From assembly GCF_037392515.1 (NCBI RefSeq), contig NC_090295.1, positions 21,468,001 through 21,532,000 of the forward strand: a stretch of 64,000 bases of DNA. The letters run 5' to 3'. The position numbers were made by a program, and so were the translations under genes. A model generated the notes under the pieces. That model was given only the letters and a program-made list of their open reading frames with translations. It did not search any database and was not told the origin of the DNA. Within the stretch, counting starts at the first letter, position 1. Each line of letters begins with the position of its first letter. The DNA comes from Haliotis asinina. Its lineage: Eukaryota > Mollusca > Gastropoda > Lepetellida > Haliotidae. Positions 44,895 through 57,592 of the stretch are shown here, piece by piece.

Positions 44895-45265
44895 ATTAAG
44901 TGAGTGGACGAGAGAGTGGGTGAGTGAGTGGGTGGGTGGGTGAGTAGTGATAGAGTGGGTGGGCGTGAGAGTGAGTAGTGAGAGAGTGAGTGGGTGGGTG
45001 AGTGAGTAGTGAGAGAGAAGGTTGGTGGGTGAGTGAGTAGTGATAGAGTGGGTTGGTGGGTGAGTGAGTAGTGATAGAGTGGGTGGGTGGGTGAGTGAGT
45101 AGTGAGAGAGTGAGTGGGTGGGGTGAGTAGTGATAGAGTGGGTGGGTGGGTGAGTAGTGATAGAATGGGTGGGTGGGAGAGTGAGTAGTGATAGGGTGGG
45201 TGGGTGGGTGGGTGAGTGAGTAGTGAGAAAGAAGGTTGGTGGTCGAGTGAGTAGTGAGAGAGTAG
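44895..45265. repeat. GTGAGTAGTGA minisatellite
   Basis: About ten copies of a 30-36-base unit built of GGTGGGTGAGTGAGTAGTGA and TAGAGTGGGT. The 166-codon Thr/His/Pro-rich minus-strand ORF is this array. Confidence 0.95.
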
Positions 45266-45385
45266 TGAAAATTGTCTGACTCATCAATTTATACACTTGC
45301 GGTTCCATAATACAGGGCAGTCATGAAGAAAACCTGAATGAACATTAACGGTCCAGTGCTGCAAGAAACTGTAGATCACAAATTA

Positions 45386-46345
45386 CTAGTGTTCCAAGGT
45401 CAAGGTCTCAGAGCAGTCAGCAACTTGTGTGGCCACCATTAGCATTACCATGGTTGATTGGCATCGGCGTCCCATAGACTGGACCAGATTCCGGATGAAA
45501 TGCCTGGGAATGAGGGTCACGCTGGCGCACACGACGATCCGATTGGTCCCACAAATGTTCAACAGGGTTAGGATCCGGTGATCGTGAGGGCCTATCAAGA
45601 TCCTGAACGTTGTTCTGGGCAAAGAAATCCCTGATTATTCTTGCTGCATGCGGCCGAGCGTTATCATGCTGAACAAATGACGTTCTGGTGGTTTATGAAA
45701 GGAAGGACATGAGGCCTGCTGATTTCGTCACGGTAACGTCGGGATGTCAAATTGCCCTGGACCTGAATGAGATCTGTCCATCCACTGTAGGAGATGACAG
45801 CCCAAACCAGGTCCACTTCCTGTACACACTTTGCAGCGTAGCGTTCGTTGCGACGTCGATATACACGTGCTCTTCCGTCGGGACGTCGCAGCATGTAACA
45901 TGACGCATCACTGAAGATAACAGTTCTCCACTTCGGCAATGGCCATGGGGGATGTTGGTGACACCACTGTTTGCGTTCTTGTCGATGTTGACATATAAGG
46001 ACAGGTCCTCGCAAAGGTCTTCTGGAACGAATACCAGCCTCACGTCTGATCAGAAATTGTTCTGGGTCCTGGTTCTACAGATGTTGTGGAGGATGTTGTC
46101 GTGAACCGTTCCGCAAATGTCGAAGACGAATAAACCTGTTGAGAGCGGGCGTGGTCGACTTGACACGGGTCGACTTGACCTGGGAGGATCACGTACGTGT
46201 TGACCCTTGCTGCTGGTAGCGACGCCAAAGTCTTGCTATGGTACTCTGTGACACATCCAGTTGCCTTGCAATCGCAGACTGAGACTCCCCAGCCTCCAAA
46301 TGACCAATCGCATTGTTGAGTCTGAGTCTCCGTAAGTCAAGGCAT
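45386..46345 (-). pseudogene. decayed Tc1-like transposase (D34E)
   Basis: Three pieces in different frames: an HTH with AGESQSAIARQLDVSQSTIARLW (46345-46195), a central block WCHQHPPWPLPKWRTVIFSDAS...GRARVYRRR...NLTSRRYRDEISRPHVLPFI (46014-45670), and a C-terminal block QHDNARPH...SRSPDPNPVEHLWDQ. DNARPH to NPVE has 34 residues between Asp and Glu. A frameshift lies near 45665, another near 46020-46060, and the C-terminus is scrambled. Convincing TIRs were not found. Confidence 0.9.
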
Positions 46346-46668
46346 GACTTTATCACCAAATCTAAGATTGTCCACTGTCGCACGAACATTTGGTGGGTGG
46401 GTTTTGACGTGTTGTCCTCAATGGCAATGGATTCAACTCGGATTATTTCCAGACAGCAATACATATATTCTGATCAATGTGAATCGTCTAATGCTACTTC
46501 ATTTACATATTTAAAAAAGTAATCATTACTTTATGTAAATATGCAGTTAACGCCACAGTCACCGATATTCTATTCCAGTCAAATGTGTATGCGTGTGTGG
46601 TGGCTTGACTTAATACTGTGACTAGATTAAACGAACTGTTATGTTAATATAAGGGTGACGCTATTTCT

Positions 46669-46793
46669 TTTATAACGGTAAGGCTATTTCGCCCGAGGTA
46701 TTTCATTAACTGCCCGACAAAGGATGGCAGTTGAAAAGACAGAGGACCTCTGCAAGTGATAATGCCCTGAAAAATAGCCTTACCGTTATTATA
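46669..46793. mobile_element. hairpin MITE
   Basis: TTATAACGGTAAGGCTATTT on the left and AAATAGCCTTACCGTTATTA on the right are nearly perfect inverted ends. 125 bases, no coding content. Confidence 0.75.
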
Positions 46794-47582
46794 GCTAAAA
46801 TTAATAGAATTTTTAAGAAAATAAGAATAAAAACAACGGTATCGGTTTAGAAGCATTTACTGCTGGCAACAAACGACGTCGGTCACTAACACACATCTTA
46901 CAAATGTAGACACGTCATAGAACAACACAGATGACGTCAATATTGAGAATGACGACATTTGACCTTGACCTTTGCGCATACTGCTAGCCGCCATTGTTTT
47001 CAGTGCTCAACAACGTTCGAGTTCCAGTCTTTATTTTCATTGCTGTATGTTGTAATTTATGGTACAATTGTTATGATTGGCACAAGCAAGAGGTACATGT
47101 GACGAATGTGAGCCAGATATAAAGTCAATATTGAGCTCAAGTTCGTAGGTGAAGGTGACTGAACTTCAACAGCTGAGCTACTTAAATTATGACGTCACCA
47201 AACAACGGGCTTGATAATGGCCCGTCGTCAAGCATTTTGCGGGCATTATCAAGTTACAGAGGCCCGCTCATTTCTGATAACGTGCGGGCGTTTTAGTGAT
47301 AATTCTATCCATTTTAGCTATGATACTGTAATTACATACTAACTGTCTGTAATTGACAATACTGTTTTAGGATCAATATTGAGACTATAGATAACAGTTA
47401 TTTGTTGTAAGTGAGACAAGGTAAATCATTAATTTTGTAATTAGTATTATATAACATGGCCTTCAGTAATTCATAATATTGGGATTAGGTCACATTGAAC
47501 TGCAGTTAGAAATGGGGAAATACTGTCTCACCGAGAATCAGGATAATTTTTTTTTTCAAGTCCCCACTAGAGAGTCGGCCTT

Positions 47583-47830
47583 GTGCAGCATGTCACCCTT
47601 GCCAATTTTAAAGGACTAGCGAAACAATGATAGTGGTGTGCCTTGATGCACTAAAATGCACTGGCGAAGCATGTTACTCTTAGTATTTTTAAAGGACTAG
47701 CGAAACAATGATATTGGTGAGCCTTGATGCACTAAAATGCACTGGCGAAACATGTTACTCTTAGTATTTTTAAAGGACTAGCGAAACAATGATAGTGGTG
47801 AGCCTTGATGCACTAAAATACTGTTGCTAG
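47583..47830. repeat. 81-base tandem repeat, three copies
   Basis: AAAGGACTAGCGAAACAATG starts at 47610, 47691 and 47772, each followed by TGGTG.GCCTTGATGCACTA. Period exactly 81. Confidence 0.95.
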
Positions 47831-48174
47831 GTAACAATGATCCTCGTCAAAACTCTACTGGAGATGGTATGGAAAGTATCCAAAGCTATTCTCAAGATGA
47901 ACAAACTGTTTCGAAAAACGAAATGAGATTATTTTCAAAATAGGATAACTGAATTATCTGATAACTGTCCACGGCGTCCTTTCACAAAGCACTAAGGTGA
48001 GCGTATGTCATTAAGATAACCTTTGTGCGGTGTTAAAGGATGTGACGGTTAACCTTCGTAAAGGCTGCTGTGTGAAAGGAGCCACGAGTCGTTTACATGA
48101 CTGCATGAAATCTTTTCTTGGAGAAAGCTCTAAACTAAACTCCCGTAAGCCAACAGCATCGGTACATTAGCACG

Positions 48175-48410
48175 AGACATTCGTGACTATTTTACGGATA
48201 CGATAACCAAAAGCAAAATAGAATTAGATACTATGGATACTGATGCTTGTGACACAGTATATTCCTTATGGCCTGGAGATCTCAGATTTCCACTTCAACC
48301 GCCACTGTGGAAGACATCGCCAAGGTGATGGGAAAATCAAGACTCAGAACGTGTGCGTTGGACCTCATTCCCTCAAAATTAATAATGAAATATCTAGATG
48401 CCCCCTAAAA
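48175..48410 (+). mobile_element. LINE reverse-transcriptase remnant (L2/CR1-like)
   Basis: Broken frames read DIRDYFTDTITKSKIELD and TATVEDIAKVMGKSRLRTCA then LDLIPSKLIM, like the segment just before the RT domain of L2/CR1-type LINEs. There is a frame change near 48290. It is followed at once by the tandem duplication at 48444. Confidence 0.65.
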
Positions 48411-48443
48411 CACTGAGCGACGTGGCTACTTCAGCTGAAGGAG

Positions 48444-48769
48444 GAGACAAAAGAATATTTCGTGCCAGTAATACAATAATATGCATCCACAAGGGTGCCT
48501 GCCTGCTGTTCGTCTTCTTGCCTTCCATGGTAGGGGGATATGTAATTGCGATAGCTTCACTGTAATACTTCATAAATAAATGAGTGTTGTTTGAGAGACA
48601 GACCAGATGGAGAGACAAAAGAATATTTCGTGCCAGTAATACAATAATATGCATCCACAAGGGTGCCTGCCTGCTGTTCGTCTTCTTGCCTTCCATGGTA
48701 GGGGGATATGTAATTGCGATAGCTTCACTGTAATACTTCATAAATAAATGAGTGTTGTTTGAGAGACAG
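48444..48769. repeat. exact 158-base tandem duplication
   Basis: 48444-48601 and 48612-48769 appear identical and are separated by 10 bases (period 168). Content is non-coding (GAGACAAAAGAATATTTCGT...). Confidence 0.95.
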
Positions 48770-49399
48770 CCCATCGAGGACGCAGAGCAGCTTCGACTTA
48801 TTGCTAAGGGCCAATACAACATAGCTCATTAACGTAAGTAGATAGACTCGAGAGAGAACAAATGTAAGTTCGCTTGTGTGGCCACTTTATTTTGTCGTAT
48901 GACGGAATGATTCGAGTATTCCCGAGTGGCCGCACGAATGGTGTGTTCATTCAAATTTCGGACTGCTGAATTATGTAGTCAGCATGTAACTTCCAGGCAT
49001 ATAGGGGCGAGGATAACATTGTAGAAATATGACCAGGCATGATTGTTGCTAAAAGTTGGGCAAGCCTTTAAAACTATCTAATAAAATGCTATCTAAGATA
49101 TAAGACGCCTGGGCATAGATAGCTCCACATTCTAAACTTCTCGTATCATTCCGGCAATTAAGCCGGATTTCGTGTAGGTCACGGAAAAAGACGAGTAGTT
49201 ACGAATGGTAGATCGATTTGAACTATTTTGCACACTGCAGACAACCAACAAGAATGATATAATTGGTCTTTGTAATTCATTTCAATTCAATTTCAAATTT
49301 GATTTTGAAATTTGATTTAAAAAATAGAATGCATGTGTTCAGCATCGAAATGACACTTTCAGAGAACAGGACGCACTACATACACAATAGTCTGTCTAA

Positions 49400-50515
49400 C
49401 AGTCTCTGAACCACAGTATTTTCCCCACTACCTTGCCGTCCTGAAATTTGAAGTTGATTTTGTTGATGGGGATGTACTGCTGGACGGTACAGCGATGGGA
49501 GTAAACCAGGTAAAGTCCTTTACCAAATCTGCCCAGAATCGGTCCTTTGTGGAGAAGCTGTCTGAGAAGCCGTCTGAGAAGCCATTGCATCGTGTGTATA
49601 TACAGTGTGTGGAACAGAACAGCAATCCAACCGACACCTTCACCAGGATGAAGTCGGCTGGTCTCAAATGTGAAACTGGGGGCTTCCTTTTTGCTGCTCA
49701 GGACCAGTCACTTCCCACTCGTAACCGCCAGAATGTCATTCTTAATCAAAATGTGAACATGAAATGTCGTCTTTGCAATGAATTTACAGAGACTGTCCAA
49801 CACCTGGTCAGTAGATGCCCTTCCTTGGCACAAACATCATATCTTAAAAGACATGATGGCATGGCTAGCTGCTTTTATTATCGTCTCCTTCATGCCTGTG
49901 GCTTTGACTCCGAGGTCCATCCATGGTACGACCCTGAACATGTCCAGGGCGTCCTGGAAAATGATGCTTTTAAACTTCTCTGGAATAGGCCAGTATACAG
50001 CGTGAGACGACTTCCAGCTAACAAACCTGATCTTGTCCTTTTTGATAAAGCCAAAGAAATTATTTATATCATTGAATTTTCTGTCCCTTTGAAACAATGT
50101 GATTGGCAAGATTCGGGAAAAGCATGATAAATATGAGGACCTCGCCTTTGAAATGTCTCGCTTGCATCCCAAGTACACTGTCGTCAGGCTCCCCTTTGTT
50201 CTCGGTGCCCTTGGTTTGGTACCTCCTGATCTCTTGGCGCAGATGAGGAGAGTGCCCGGGTTCTCCACCGGGAGCACAGCCCTTCTGACAATCTGGGTAA
50301 TGCAGAAGGGTGCAGTGTTGGGGAGCCTTCATGTTCTCCGAAAAGTTGCTGGGTTCGACTAGGCAGTGTTTCCTGGGAGAAGTCCCATTCGCTGTCTGGG
50401 CTGCGTGTAGAGGGGGCGATGGCCCTGATCATGAGCTGATGATGAGCTTGACCAGCCTGACTGTGCCAGGATCACCCAAACCCTCTCTGCTGCATTCTTT
50501 TGTAATCTGTAAAAC
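49400..50515 (+). mobile_element. LINE 3' end with CCHC and restriction-like endonuclease
   Basis: C-terminal part of a non-LTR retrotransposon protein. Readable from about 49400 (YLAVLKFEVDFVDGD) through SLPTRNRQN, a C-x2-C-x8-H-x4-C motif (CRLCNEFTETVQHLVSRC), RHD...WY, and PDLVLFD...IIYIIEF, which fits the PD-x(12-14)-D/E core of restriction-like LINE endonucleases (R2/NeSL/Hero-type clades). A frameshift near 50095-50105 moves the last part (KHDKYEDLAFEMSRLHPKY, LPFVLGALGLVP) to another frame. 5'-truncated. Confidence 0.88.
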
Positions 50516-51172
50516 ATAATAATAATGTTTATTTAAATGTGCGCCCAATCTACCTCGACAGACATGCTCAAGGCGCTACAGAGTCAAGTATGTACATATG
50601 TACAGAAGTGGTACTGGAGCACATTAAGGGAAATACTACTGGAAGAAATGTGTTTTGAGTTTTGACTTGAACAAGTAAAAATTGTCAATAGTTTGGAGAT
50701 CATGAGAAAGAGAGTTCCAAAGAGTAGGGCTGCATAGGTGAAAGAACGCTGTCGGAAAGTTTTCAGTCTAAAGCTGTGCACATTGAGAAGGTCCTGGCTG
50801 TTGGAACGAAGATTGCGTGAACTGGATTATGTCAGACAAGTACTGGGAGCAAGACCCTGCTTGGCTTTGTAGGCCGGACACAGTATCCTGCTCGATCCTG
50901 GCTCTGATTGGCAACCTGTGAAGCTCCTTCAGTACTGGCTTAATTATTATATAGGCAGCGTTTAGGGAGACGATAAATGATGCGGGCGGAAGTGTTTTGG
51001 ATTTTCTGGAGTCTGTCACAAAATTTCTGAGGAGAGAAGAGAAGAGTATGCTCTGCTTTTGGAGAGAACCCAAGCTAGAACGCATATTGTGTATGATGCA
51101 TGTGCAAGATCTATGCATGCCTCCGTCTGTTATGATACTCGAAACAACATATAAATCCAGTGAATGAAACAA
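50516..51172 (-). mobile_element. LINE 3' end (L2/CR1-like RT tail) with ATTATT tail
   Basis: The minus strand shows PVLKELHRLPIRARIEQD, YLSDIIQFTQSS and, in another frame, HSFRLKTFRQRSFTYAA, the C-terminal end of a CR1/L2-type reverse transcriptase. Its 3' UTR reads TAGCGCCTTGAGCATGTC and ends in an ATTATTATT tail at 50516-50528. Frame changes make it dead. It faces the LINE at 49400-50515 tail to tail. Confidence 0.85.
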
Positions 51173-51434
51173 GCCAAATTCTAGCCAGACATCACGGCAG
51201 ATAGCTTCAAAATGTTTAAAGCCCCCAAAAGTGTTTAGCCAGACCAGATATGGTGAATTTACCCAGATGAATGGAACATGAATATATTACCAGACCATCG
51301 GGATGGCTACCTGTAAAGTTAGACCGTCGCAAACGTTAGAATCGCAAAAGCTATTTTATCCAGAAATAAAAAAACACCAAAAGGCATCAGTACACCGCCA
51401 GACCTATCTATGTGCCAAGTTTGATGAAGCGTCA

Positions 51435-51483
51435 CCAGCGTCACCAGCAAACGCTTTCACCACAAGGCTAACCCATAGCCCCC
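51435..51483 (-). mobile_element. SINE family A head fragment
   Basis: AAACGCTTTCACCACAAGGC to CCATAGCCCC only. Confidence 0.6.
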
Positions 51484-52504
51484 TCTCCGAAACTCACCAG
51501 GTAGACTGAAGCTCAGGATTCCGATATGCAAATAAGCCTGCGCCATATCGCCAGTCTTTCACAAAAACGTGTGATATTAATATATAACATAATTAACATT
51601 TTCAATGGTGAAACTCGCTATGAATGCCATGTGTTACAAATAATCACGTTCTCGGAGAGAGGTTAAGAGTAAATTATAGTATATGGAAAGTGTATAAATA
51701 TACCTCTATATTTAAGTAAAGAATCACCCAATATATATCAAATTTAGTTAAACCGTAACATAATTAACCTGCTGATTTAAACGAAAGTGCTTGAACAAAT
51801 TGCAAGAGTCCTGAACATTCTATATTATTCCATATTATATTTTGATTCCATTTATCACACTTTATGGCCTTCAGATGAAATGTAGTTGTTCATATATAAA
51901 TGAATCACCACAACAGGTGTTGGGAATTAGAACAATATGCAATTATGTTTCTGATTGCTTCATAAGTTATTACATTGACATGGCATTGCTGGCACAATGC
52001 TACTTTTAACGATATTCCAGTTTTACCGTGGCTTTGTTAGCTTTAACTTAGAGTGAGAAAAGCTGAAGTTCAACAGGATGTGTATCACTGCGGGAATCCA
52101 GGAGCATTGTGACAAACCAAGAAACAGGATTCAAACCAACGATAATAGTGCCAGCATGCCCAAGGGAGGCAACTATTTAGTAACTGAGCCATCAATGCTA
52201 CAGAAATGCTTTGAATGCTTCAATTATTATCAAGTGAAGCCAGTACTTCAATTACAATCAACTGGAAACAACACTTCAGTTATGATCAGCTGAAGTCAAC
52301 ACTTTCATTATTATCATCTGGAATAAAAGATTTAATTATTATCAGATGGAATCACTTTCACTACTATCAGCTGAAGTCAACATATGACATTGCAAAGCGA
52401 GGTTCATTTAGATTAGTGCATCATATACAGGATTTGTAATGTGTGATTCAAACACTAAAATACAACTAGAAAAAGGGTAAGGATTCCCCCTCCTTCATAC
52501 TGGT

Positions 52505-52760
52505 TGGAGACCCGTGAAGGTCCCGGGGTAGAACAGGCCTTCAGCAACCCATGCTTGCCATAAATGGTGACTATGCTTGTCGTAAGAGGCGACTAACGGG
52601 ACACATGTCATCGGTTCCCAATAGCGCAGATCGATGCTCACATTGTTGATCACTGGATTGTCTGGTCCAGACTCGATTATGTACAGACCGCCGCCGTATA
52701 GCCGGAATATTGCTGAGTGCGGCGTAAAAATAAACTCACTCACTCACTCACTCACTCACA
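52505..52760 (+). mobile_element. SINE family B, full length
   Basis: ACCCGTGAAGGTCCCGGGGT to (CTCACTCA)n. Lacks the GGTCAGGCTCGCTGACTTGG segment. Confidence 0.9.
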
Positions 52761-52927
52761 CTCGTAGGAAGATATGACAAGTAACATCTGAAGGGAAGAG
52801 AATGTCTTTTTCAATACGTCATATTGCTTCATCTTCAGTACGTCAAGGGCAGTTGGTACAAGAGCTCGGAATGATCTCCAAAATGACTGTCTTATATCAG
52901 GTACGCGAAAGAACCACTCAAACCAAT

Positions 52928-53102
52928 CACAGGCAAAGTGTAGCGCAAAATGGGTTGCGCAGCAGAACGAAATTGACCAGTCTTCGCATACGCGAGCGAA
53001 GCATATACAATGACTGGTCCAGTATATGCTAGCGAAGCATATATGAAGACTGGTCAGTTTCGTTCTGCTGCGCAACCCATTTTGCGCTACACTTTGCCTG
53101 TG
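52928..53102. repeat. near-perfect palindrome, 58-base arms
   Basis: Arms 52928-52985 and 53045-53102 are reverse complements with one mismatch. The 59-base loop contains two copies of an AGCGAAGCATATA motif. It could be a foldback MITE. It gives mirror-image spurious ORFs on both strands. Confidence 0.92.
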
Positions 53103-55377
53103 AACCAATGGAGGGGATTGTCAGATAAGCATGTTCATGAACAGGTCACAAAGCAGCTCATGAAGAAAACAGATTTCAGTTTTATATAAAAGTTTCAACA
53201 AAAATCTATCGGTCTGTCTTACCAATAAGGATGAGATTTACAAAATGTTTCATGAAAGTATATTTTTCCGTGTGTATGTGTCAAGGTTTTGCATCTGTAA
53301 GAAAGACTGTGAGGGAAGTATTATTGCCCAAAACTCAGATGGTTTTATATGGGTGTGATAGTACAGTCCGAAGGCATCTGCTTAGCATGCTGAAGGTCAA
53401 GTTCAATCCCTGGTCGAGACAACAATGTTCAGATCTGTGCTGGGCACATTTGTGTAATATCTTTAAACAAGATACATGTACTTAGAACCAGATTGTCCCA
53501 GTTCTCCCAGCTGTAAAATGTGACCACATAAGGATGTGCTCTCAGTGTGAGTGCTTATTTCATTGTGCCTAACAGGCAGCATGCATGTAATGATCCCCAG
53601 GGAGTTGAAAAAGTGTAATAGTGTTCTATGACTGTGAATAGTAATGTACATTGTGAGCAGGCAATGTGTCTGGATATGAGCGCAATACAAACCGACAAGT
53701 GCCATAGCTACTTTATTTGGCCATAAGTGAGTTGTTCTATTTTGATATTTTGCAGACATATTGGAAGTCATCTTCAGCTATGTGCACCTAATTTTCTTTC
53801 ATCTTTCCGTTGATTAGCTATTGAATGACACCCGAATAAGCACCTTAAGTACACCTTAATCATAATCTATCCTACAGACAGCCATTTCAAAACTGACTCG
53901 TATGTCTAATAAATATATGTTGTTTAAATAGTTGCAGTTTTCTGAATACAGTGGAAGTTGTCAAAACCAGCACTCACTGGGACTGAAGAAATAATCTGGT
54001 TTAGACAGTGTGCCAGATTGTAGAGCTGATGATAAATGTACAAGCCGAGGATGGGACTGAGATTTTGTGCCAGTGACGAAAACTTGCCGGATTGGACAGA
54101 TGCCAGTTTTGACAGCTTCCACTGTAATCATCAGAAAATTGAATGGAGATTATGTGTGCCGGTATGTAGATGAGATGATTTCCCAGCTGGTAGAAAGTAT
54201 TGAAAGCAATTCAGTCAAAACTAAATTCATGAAAATTATTCTTGCAAGAGTGAATTAACATGCAAGTCTATAGGAATTTTGCTAATGTTGACTCAATTAT
54301 GGCCAACTCCTGCACATTCATGCTTAATCCAAAATGATGTTTTAACATATTATTTCATGCAGCTGGTGTTCTTTTCATGCAGCTGATTTCACTTTTAAGT
54401 CACATTTAAGTCAAGATATCAATGGTTCTATGTCAATAAATAACATCAATGAACACATTCTCATTTATGAAACTGCTTCTGTCTCTAACACTTATTAAAA
54501 TCTATATAGTTCAGGTATTTAAGTACATACCTTACCATAGGTCTCACCTCACCACATATCACCCCAAGCTTTCATTCCAATACACTCATCGATTCATAAG
54601 GCAGCCATTCTAGAATAATGGTGAATCAACGAGTGTCTATCTCTTTTAGCAGAGCTTGAAGGTAATATACATAAGACCTGTGGTAAGGTAATTCATAGTC
54701 GGAGTATTTAAGTTATATTGCTGAATATCTTTGATTTAAACCCATGGTCAGATCCTGGAATGCCCAAGGGATGTAACTCTGTGCATCCTCAATCAACAGT
54801 GACAGATACATGTCATACAGATACATGTTAAAAAACTTCAAGTATTTGAAGACTGAATAAGAGTGAACAATTTTAATTTCCCCATAAAATTATATTTTAC
54901 TTAAAATATTTCACAGATCAACTACTGTTACATTCATGAAGATATAAACAAAAATTAAAATATGATGCATATTCATTTCAATAATAACAGAATACAAAGA
55001 GGTAGAAAACAACATTGAGATTATACATGTACGTTAAAAGCACCTGGTATACTTAAAAGAGAAAGAAACTAAAAAATTTTATTTTTACACATATTCAGGA
55101 AATATATTGTATTTCTGTTGACATACAAATCTCTCCACCGTTCATTATTGCATTCAAAATAATAACAGTAATATTCACCATATCCCTCAACATCATTTCA
55201 ACATGATTTTACAGCGTTCAGTTCAGCCATAACAAATTAATTACTAGATTTTCAGTCATGCCTGTCCCCACTACCATGAATTTCTTCCACACGTACCAAA
55301 GACAATCACTGGAAATCCAGTTCGTTTTGGTGATACACTTGATATACGATCCTTGCAAACATTTTACATGTGAACAT
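53103..55377. other. no gene seen
   Basis: AT-rich sequence with scattered stops in all frames and no recognised repeat. Confidence 0.6.
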
Positions 55378-55601
55378 GACCTGTGAAGATCCGTGTTAAC
55401 TAGACTTGATCTTCAGTAGCCCATGCTTGTCGTAAGCAGTGACTAACAGTATCGCGTGGTCAGGCTCGCTGACTTGGTTGACACATTCTCATGCTGTTCA
55501 TCACTGGTTTGTCTGGTCCAGACTCAATTATTTACAGACCTCAGGCATATAGGTGGAATATTGTCCAGTGTGGCTTAAAACTAAATTCAGTCACTCACTA
55601 A
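55378..55601 (+). mobile_element. SINE family B
   Basis: CCTGTGAAGATCCGTGTTAA to AAAACTAAATTCAGTCACTC, followed directly by another B copy. Confidence 0.87.
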
Positions 55602-55839
55602 CAAGTGAACATCAGGGTTAGAATTGGTCAACCAACCCATGCTTGTCGGAAGAGGCGACCAATGAGTTTAGGGTGTCAGACTTGCTGACTTGGTTGTTAC
55701 ACATCATCATATGCTCATGATGTCAATCACTAGATTGTCTGGTCCAGACTTGACTGTTCACAGACTGCCATCATGTAGCTAAAACATTGCCAAGTAGTGC
55801 ATGAAGCAACAAACAAACAAACAAACAAACAAACAAACA
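55602..55839 (+). mobile_element. SINE family B, tandem to previous
   Basis: AAGTGAACATCAGGGTTAGA head; ends in (ACAA)n instead of (ACTC)n. Confidence 0.82.
55808..55839. repeat. (ACAA)n microsatellite
   Basis: About eight CAAA repeats forming the tail of the SINE at 55602. Confidence 0.95.
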
Positions 55840-56178
55840 TGACACTTACATGTGTATCACATCTATACACAGATCATTATCAGTCTCAATGCATACTGAA
55901 ACCTTCAAAAGTATTTGAAAAAGATATAAAAGTTAAAGCGCATCCCAGCTCACAAACAAACAAAAATCACAATTTGGATAAATTTTTATGAAAATCTAAA
56001 AATTAATTCATTGTAACCCAACAGAGACTGAACAATGTTTATCAAGTACCTCAAACCACACATTCAAAAAACAGCACCTGAAAAATCTAAAAGTCTAAAA
56101 ATAAGTCTCTCTCAGAATAAGGTTGGAATTATCTCCCCTTTTGTACATTCTCAGTTAAAATACATTAGAATGTATTCC

Positions 56179-56336
56179 TGGGCCCCATTTCACAAAAGTC
56201 TCAAAGGATTAGATCTCATTACCTTCCTCGTAGCATTCATACCTCCATATAGTACAGTATAGGAGGTATGAACGCTACAAGAACAGTTACGAAATCTTAC
56301 GCTTGTGAGAGCTGTGAAACTGGGCTATGTATATAG
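56179..56336. mobile_element. MITE related to the one at 32390
   Basis: Left GGGCCCCATTTCACAAAAGT and right GAGAGCTGTGAAACTGGGCT are imperfect inverted ends, with internal palindrome CATACCTCC...GGAGGTATG. Confidence 0.7.
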
Positions 56337-56662
56337 ATACATTTCATTTTGAAAGTATAAACTGTATTCCTTATTGAAGACCACAGATCACATTACATTT
56401 GATAAATATTATGTCAGAAAAGTCAGCGTCAGAAAGAAGCAGAATACATGTTTCAGACAAGAAACTTGTGCAATTCCTTTGAAAATGATTGCAAAAAAAT
56501 TATGAAGAATTGATGACGGTGAAGACTGTTTGCAATCAACATTTCATTTTAATGTTAACATATATATTTTGAAAACATATTAGCAATGATTGAAATAATT
56601 CTTACAGTTGAGTATATTTATAATAACAATGAATTTTTGCAATGATTTTTTAAACATTTATT

Positions 56663-56951
56663 CAGCGTTGAATTTAGTACCTGCCTGCCCGACTGTCTGA
56701 GACAGGTTGTTTTCATTACTGACTACCAAATTCTCGAATTCACCTGCCTGATAGTCTGGTTACAATTTAGACATGTATATGAAGATATTCTATTTCAGCA
56801 TAATGATAAAGCATTATTAATTCACTTGTAAAAATTAACAATGAATTCCCATTAGGTCATAACAGGCAGGAAAATTTGGGTCAGGGCTGGCAAGGTTTAC
56901 ATCTAACCAGCCCTGTGGTCTGGCTGAAATTTTTGGGAGTTTCAAAGCCTG
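56663..56951. repeat. dispersed repeat D, copy 1
   Basis: Shares CCTGCC..ACTGTCTG, AATTCACCTGCC, TTTAGACATG, and CAGCCCTGTGGTCTGGCTGA with 61139-61345 in the same order. Family unknown. Confidence 0.65.
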
Positions 56952-57499
56952 ATTTATTGAACTGGAGGGCACACTTAAAATGGTTTGAAATATTTTGTCA
57001 AACGTTTATTGAAGTTCTTGGCTAAAGTTGTTGGTTGGTCCATGAACTGAGAAAGTGTTTGAGTAATGTTGATCACAATGTGTCATTGACACATAACAGA
57101 GACAATATGTCAAAACAACATGATGTAAAAACTCTTTTGTTTTAAACATTACATATATTGATCTTGGAACATATCAAATATCAAAAGAGTTCCATAAAAA
57201 GTGGATTATTTGTTCAGCATAATTTTCCCCTGGAATGTGTAAAGACAAGGCAACAGTGAAGATAAAACAGAAAGTAATAACATATCGATTTACTATCTTC
57301 ATAACAGCACACACAACAGGTGAGATCTGTACCTCTAGAGTTGTCTCCCCTTAAAACATTCAAAATGGTGTCATATTTGCCACCTACACACAGGCATCAG
57401 CAAAACAAACTCATTTTGTCAGCTATACAAACTCCTTCACACTTTGGATGAAATTATGATGTCAGTATAGCTACAACATGTGACACTCATTCCAAACTA

Positions 57500-57563
57500 C
57501 CAGTGGGGATTTGAACCCAGATCATCAGTAAGAGATCTTAACTCTTTCACAACTAGACCACCT
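57500..57563 (-). mobile_element. tRNA-like SINE head fragment
   Basis: Minus strand GGTGGTCTAGTTGTGAAAGA and CTGGGTTCAAATCCCCACTG. A and B boxes but no cloverleaf or acceptor stem. Confidence 0.55.
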
Positions 57564-57592
57564 CTAAACAATTCAAGTATCTTATAATTAGC

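Noticed and set aside
44808-45308. 166-codon minus-strand ORF rich in Thr, His and Pro
   Set aside because: It is the reverse of the GTGAGTAGTGA minisatellite at 44895-45265; no domain.
45300-46640. TIRs for the Tc1-like element
   Set aside because: TACAGGGCAGTCATG near 45312 and AATACTGTGACTAG near 46612 do not pair well enough.
49495-50127. A 210-codon ORF as a host gene
   Set aside because: CCHC plus PD...E endonuclease motifs and loss of the 5' part identify it as a LINE tail, frameshifted at its end.
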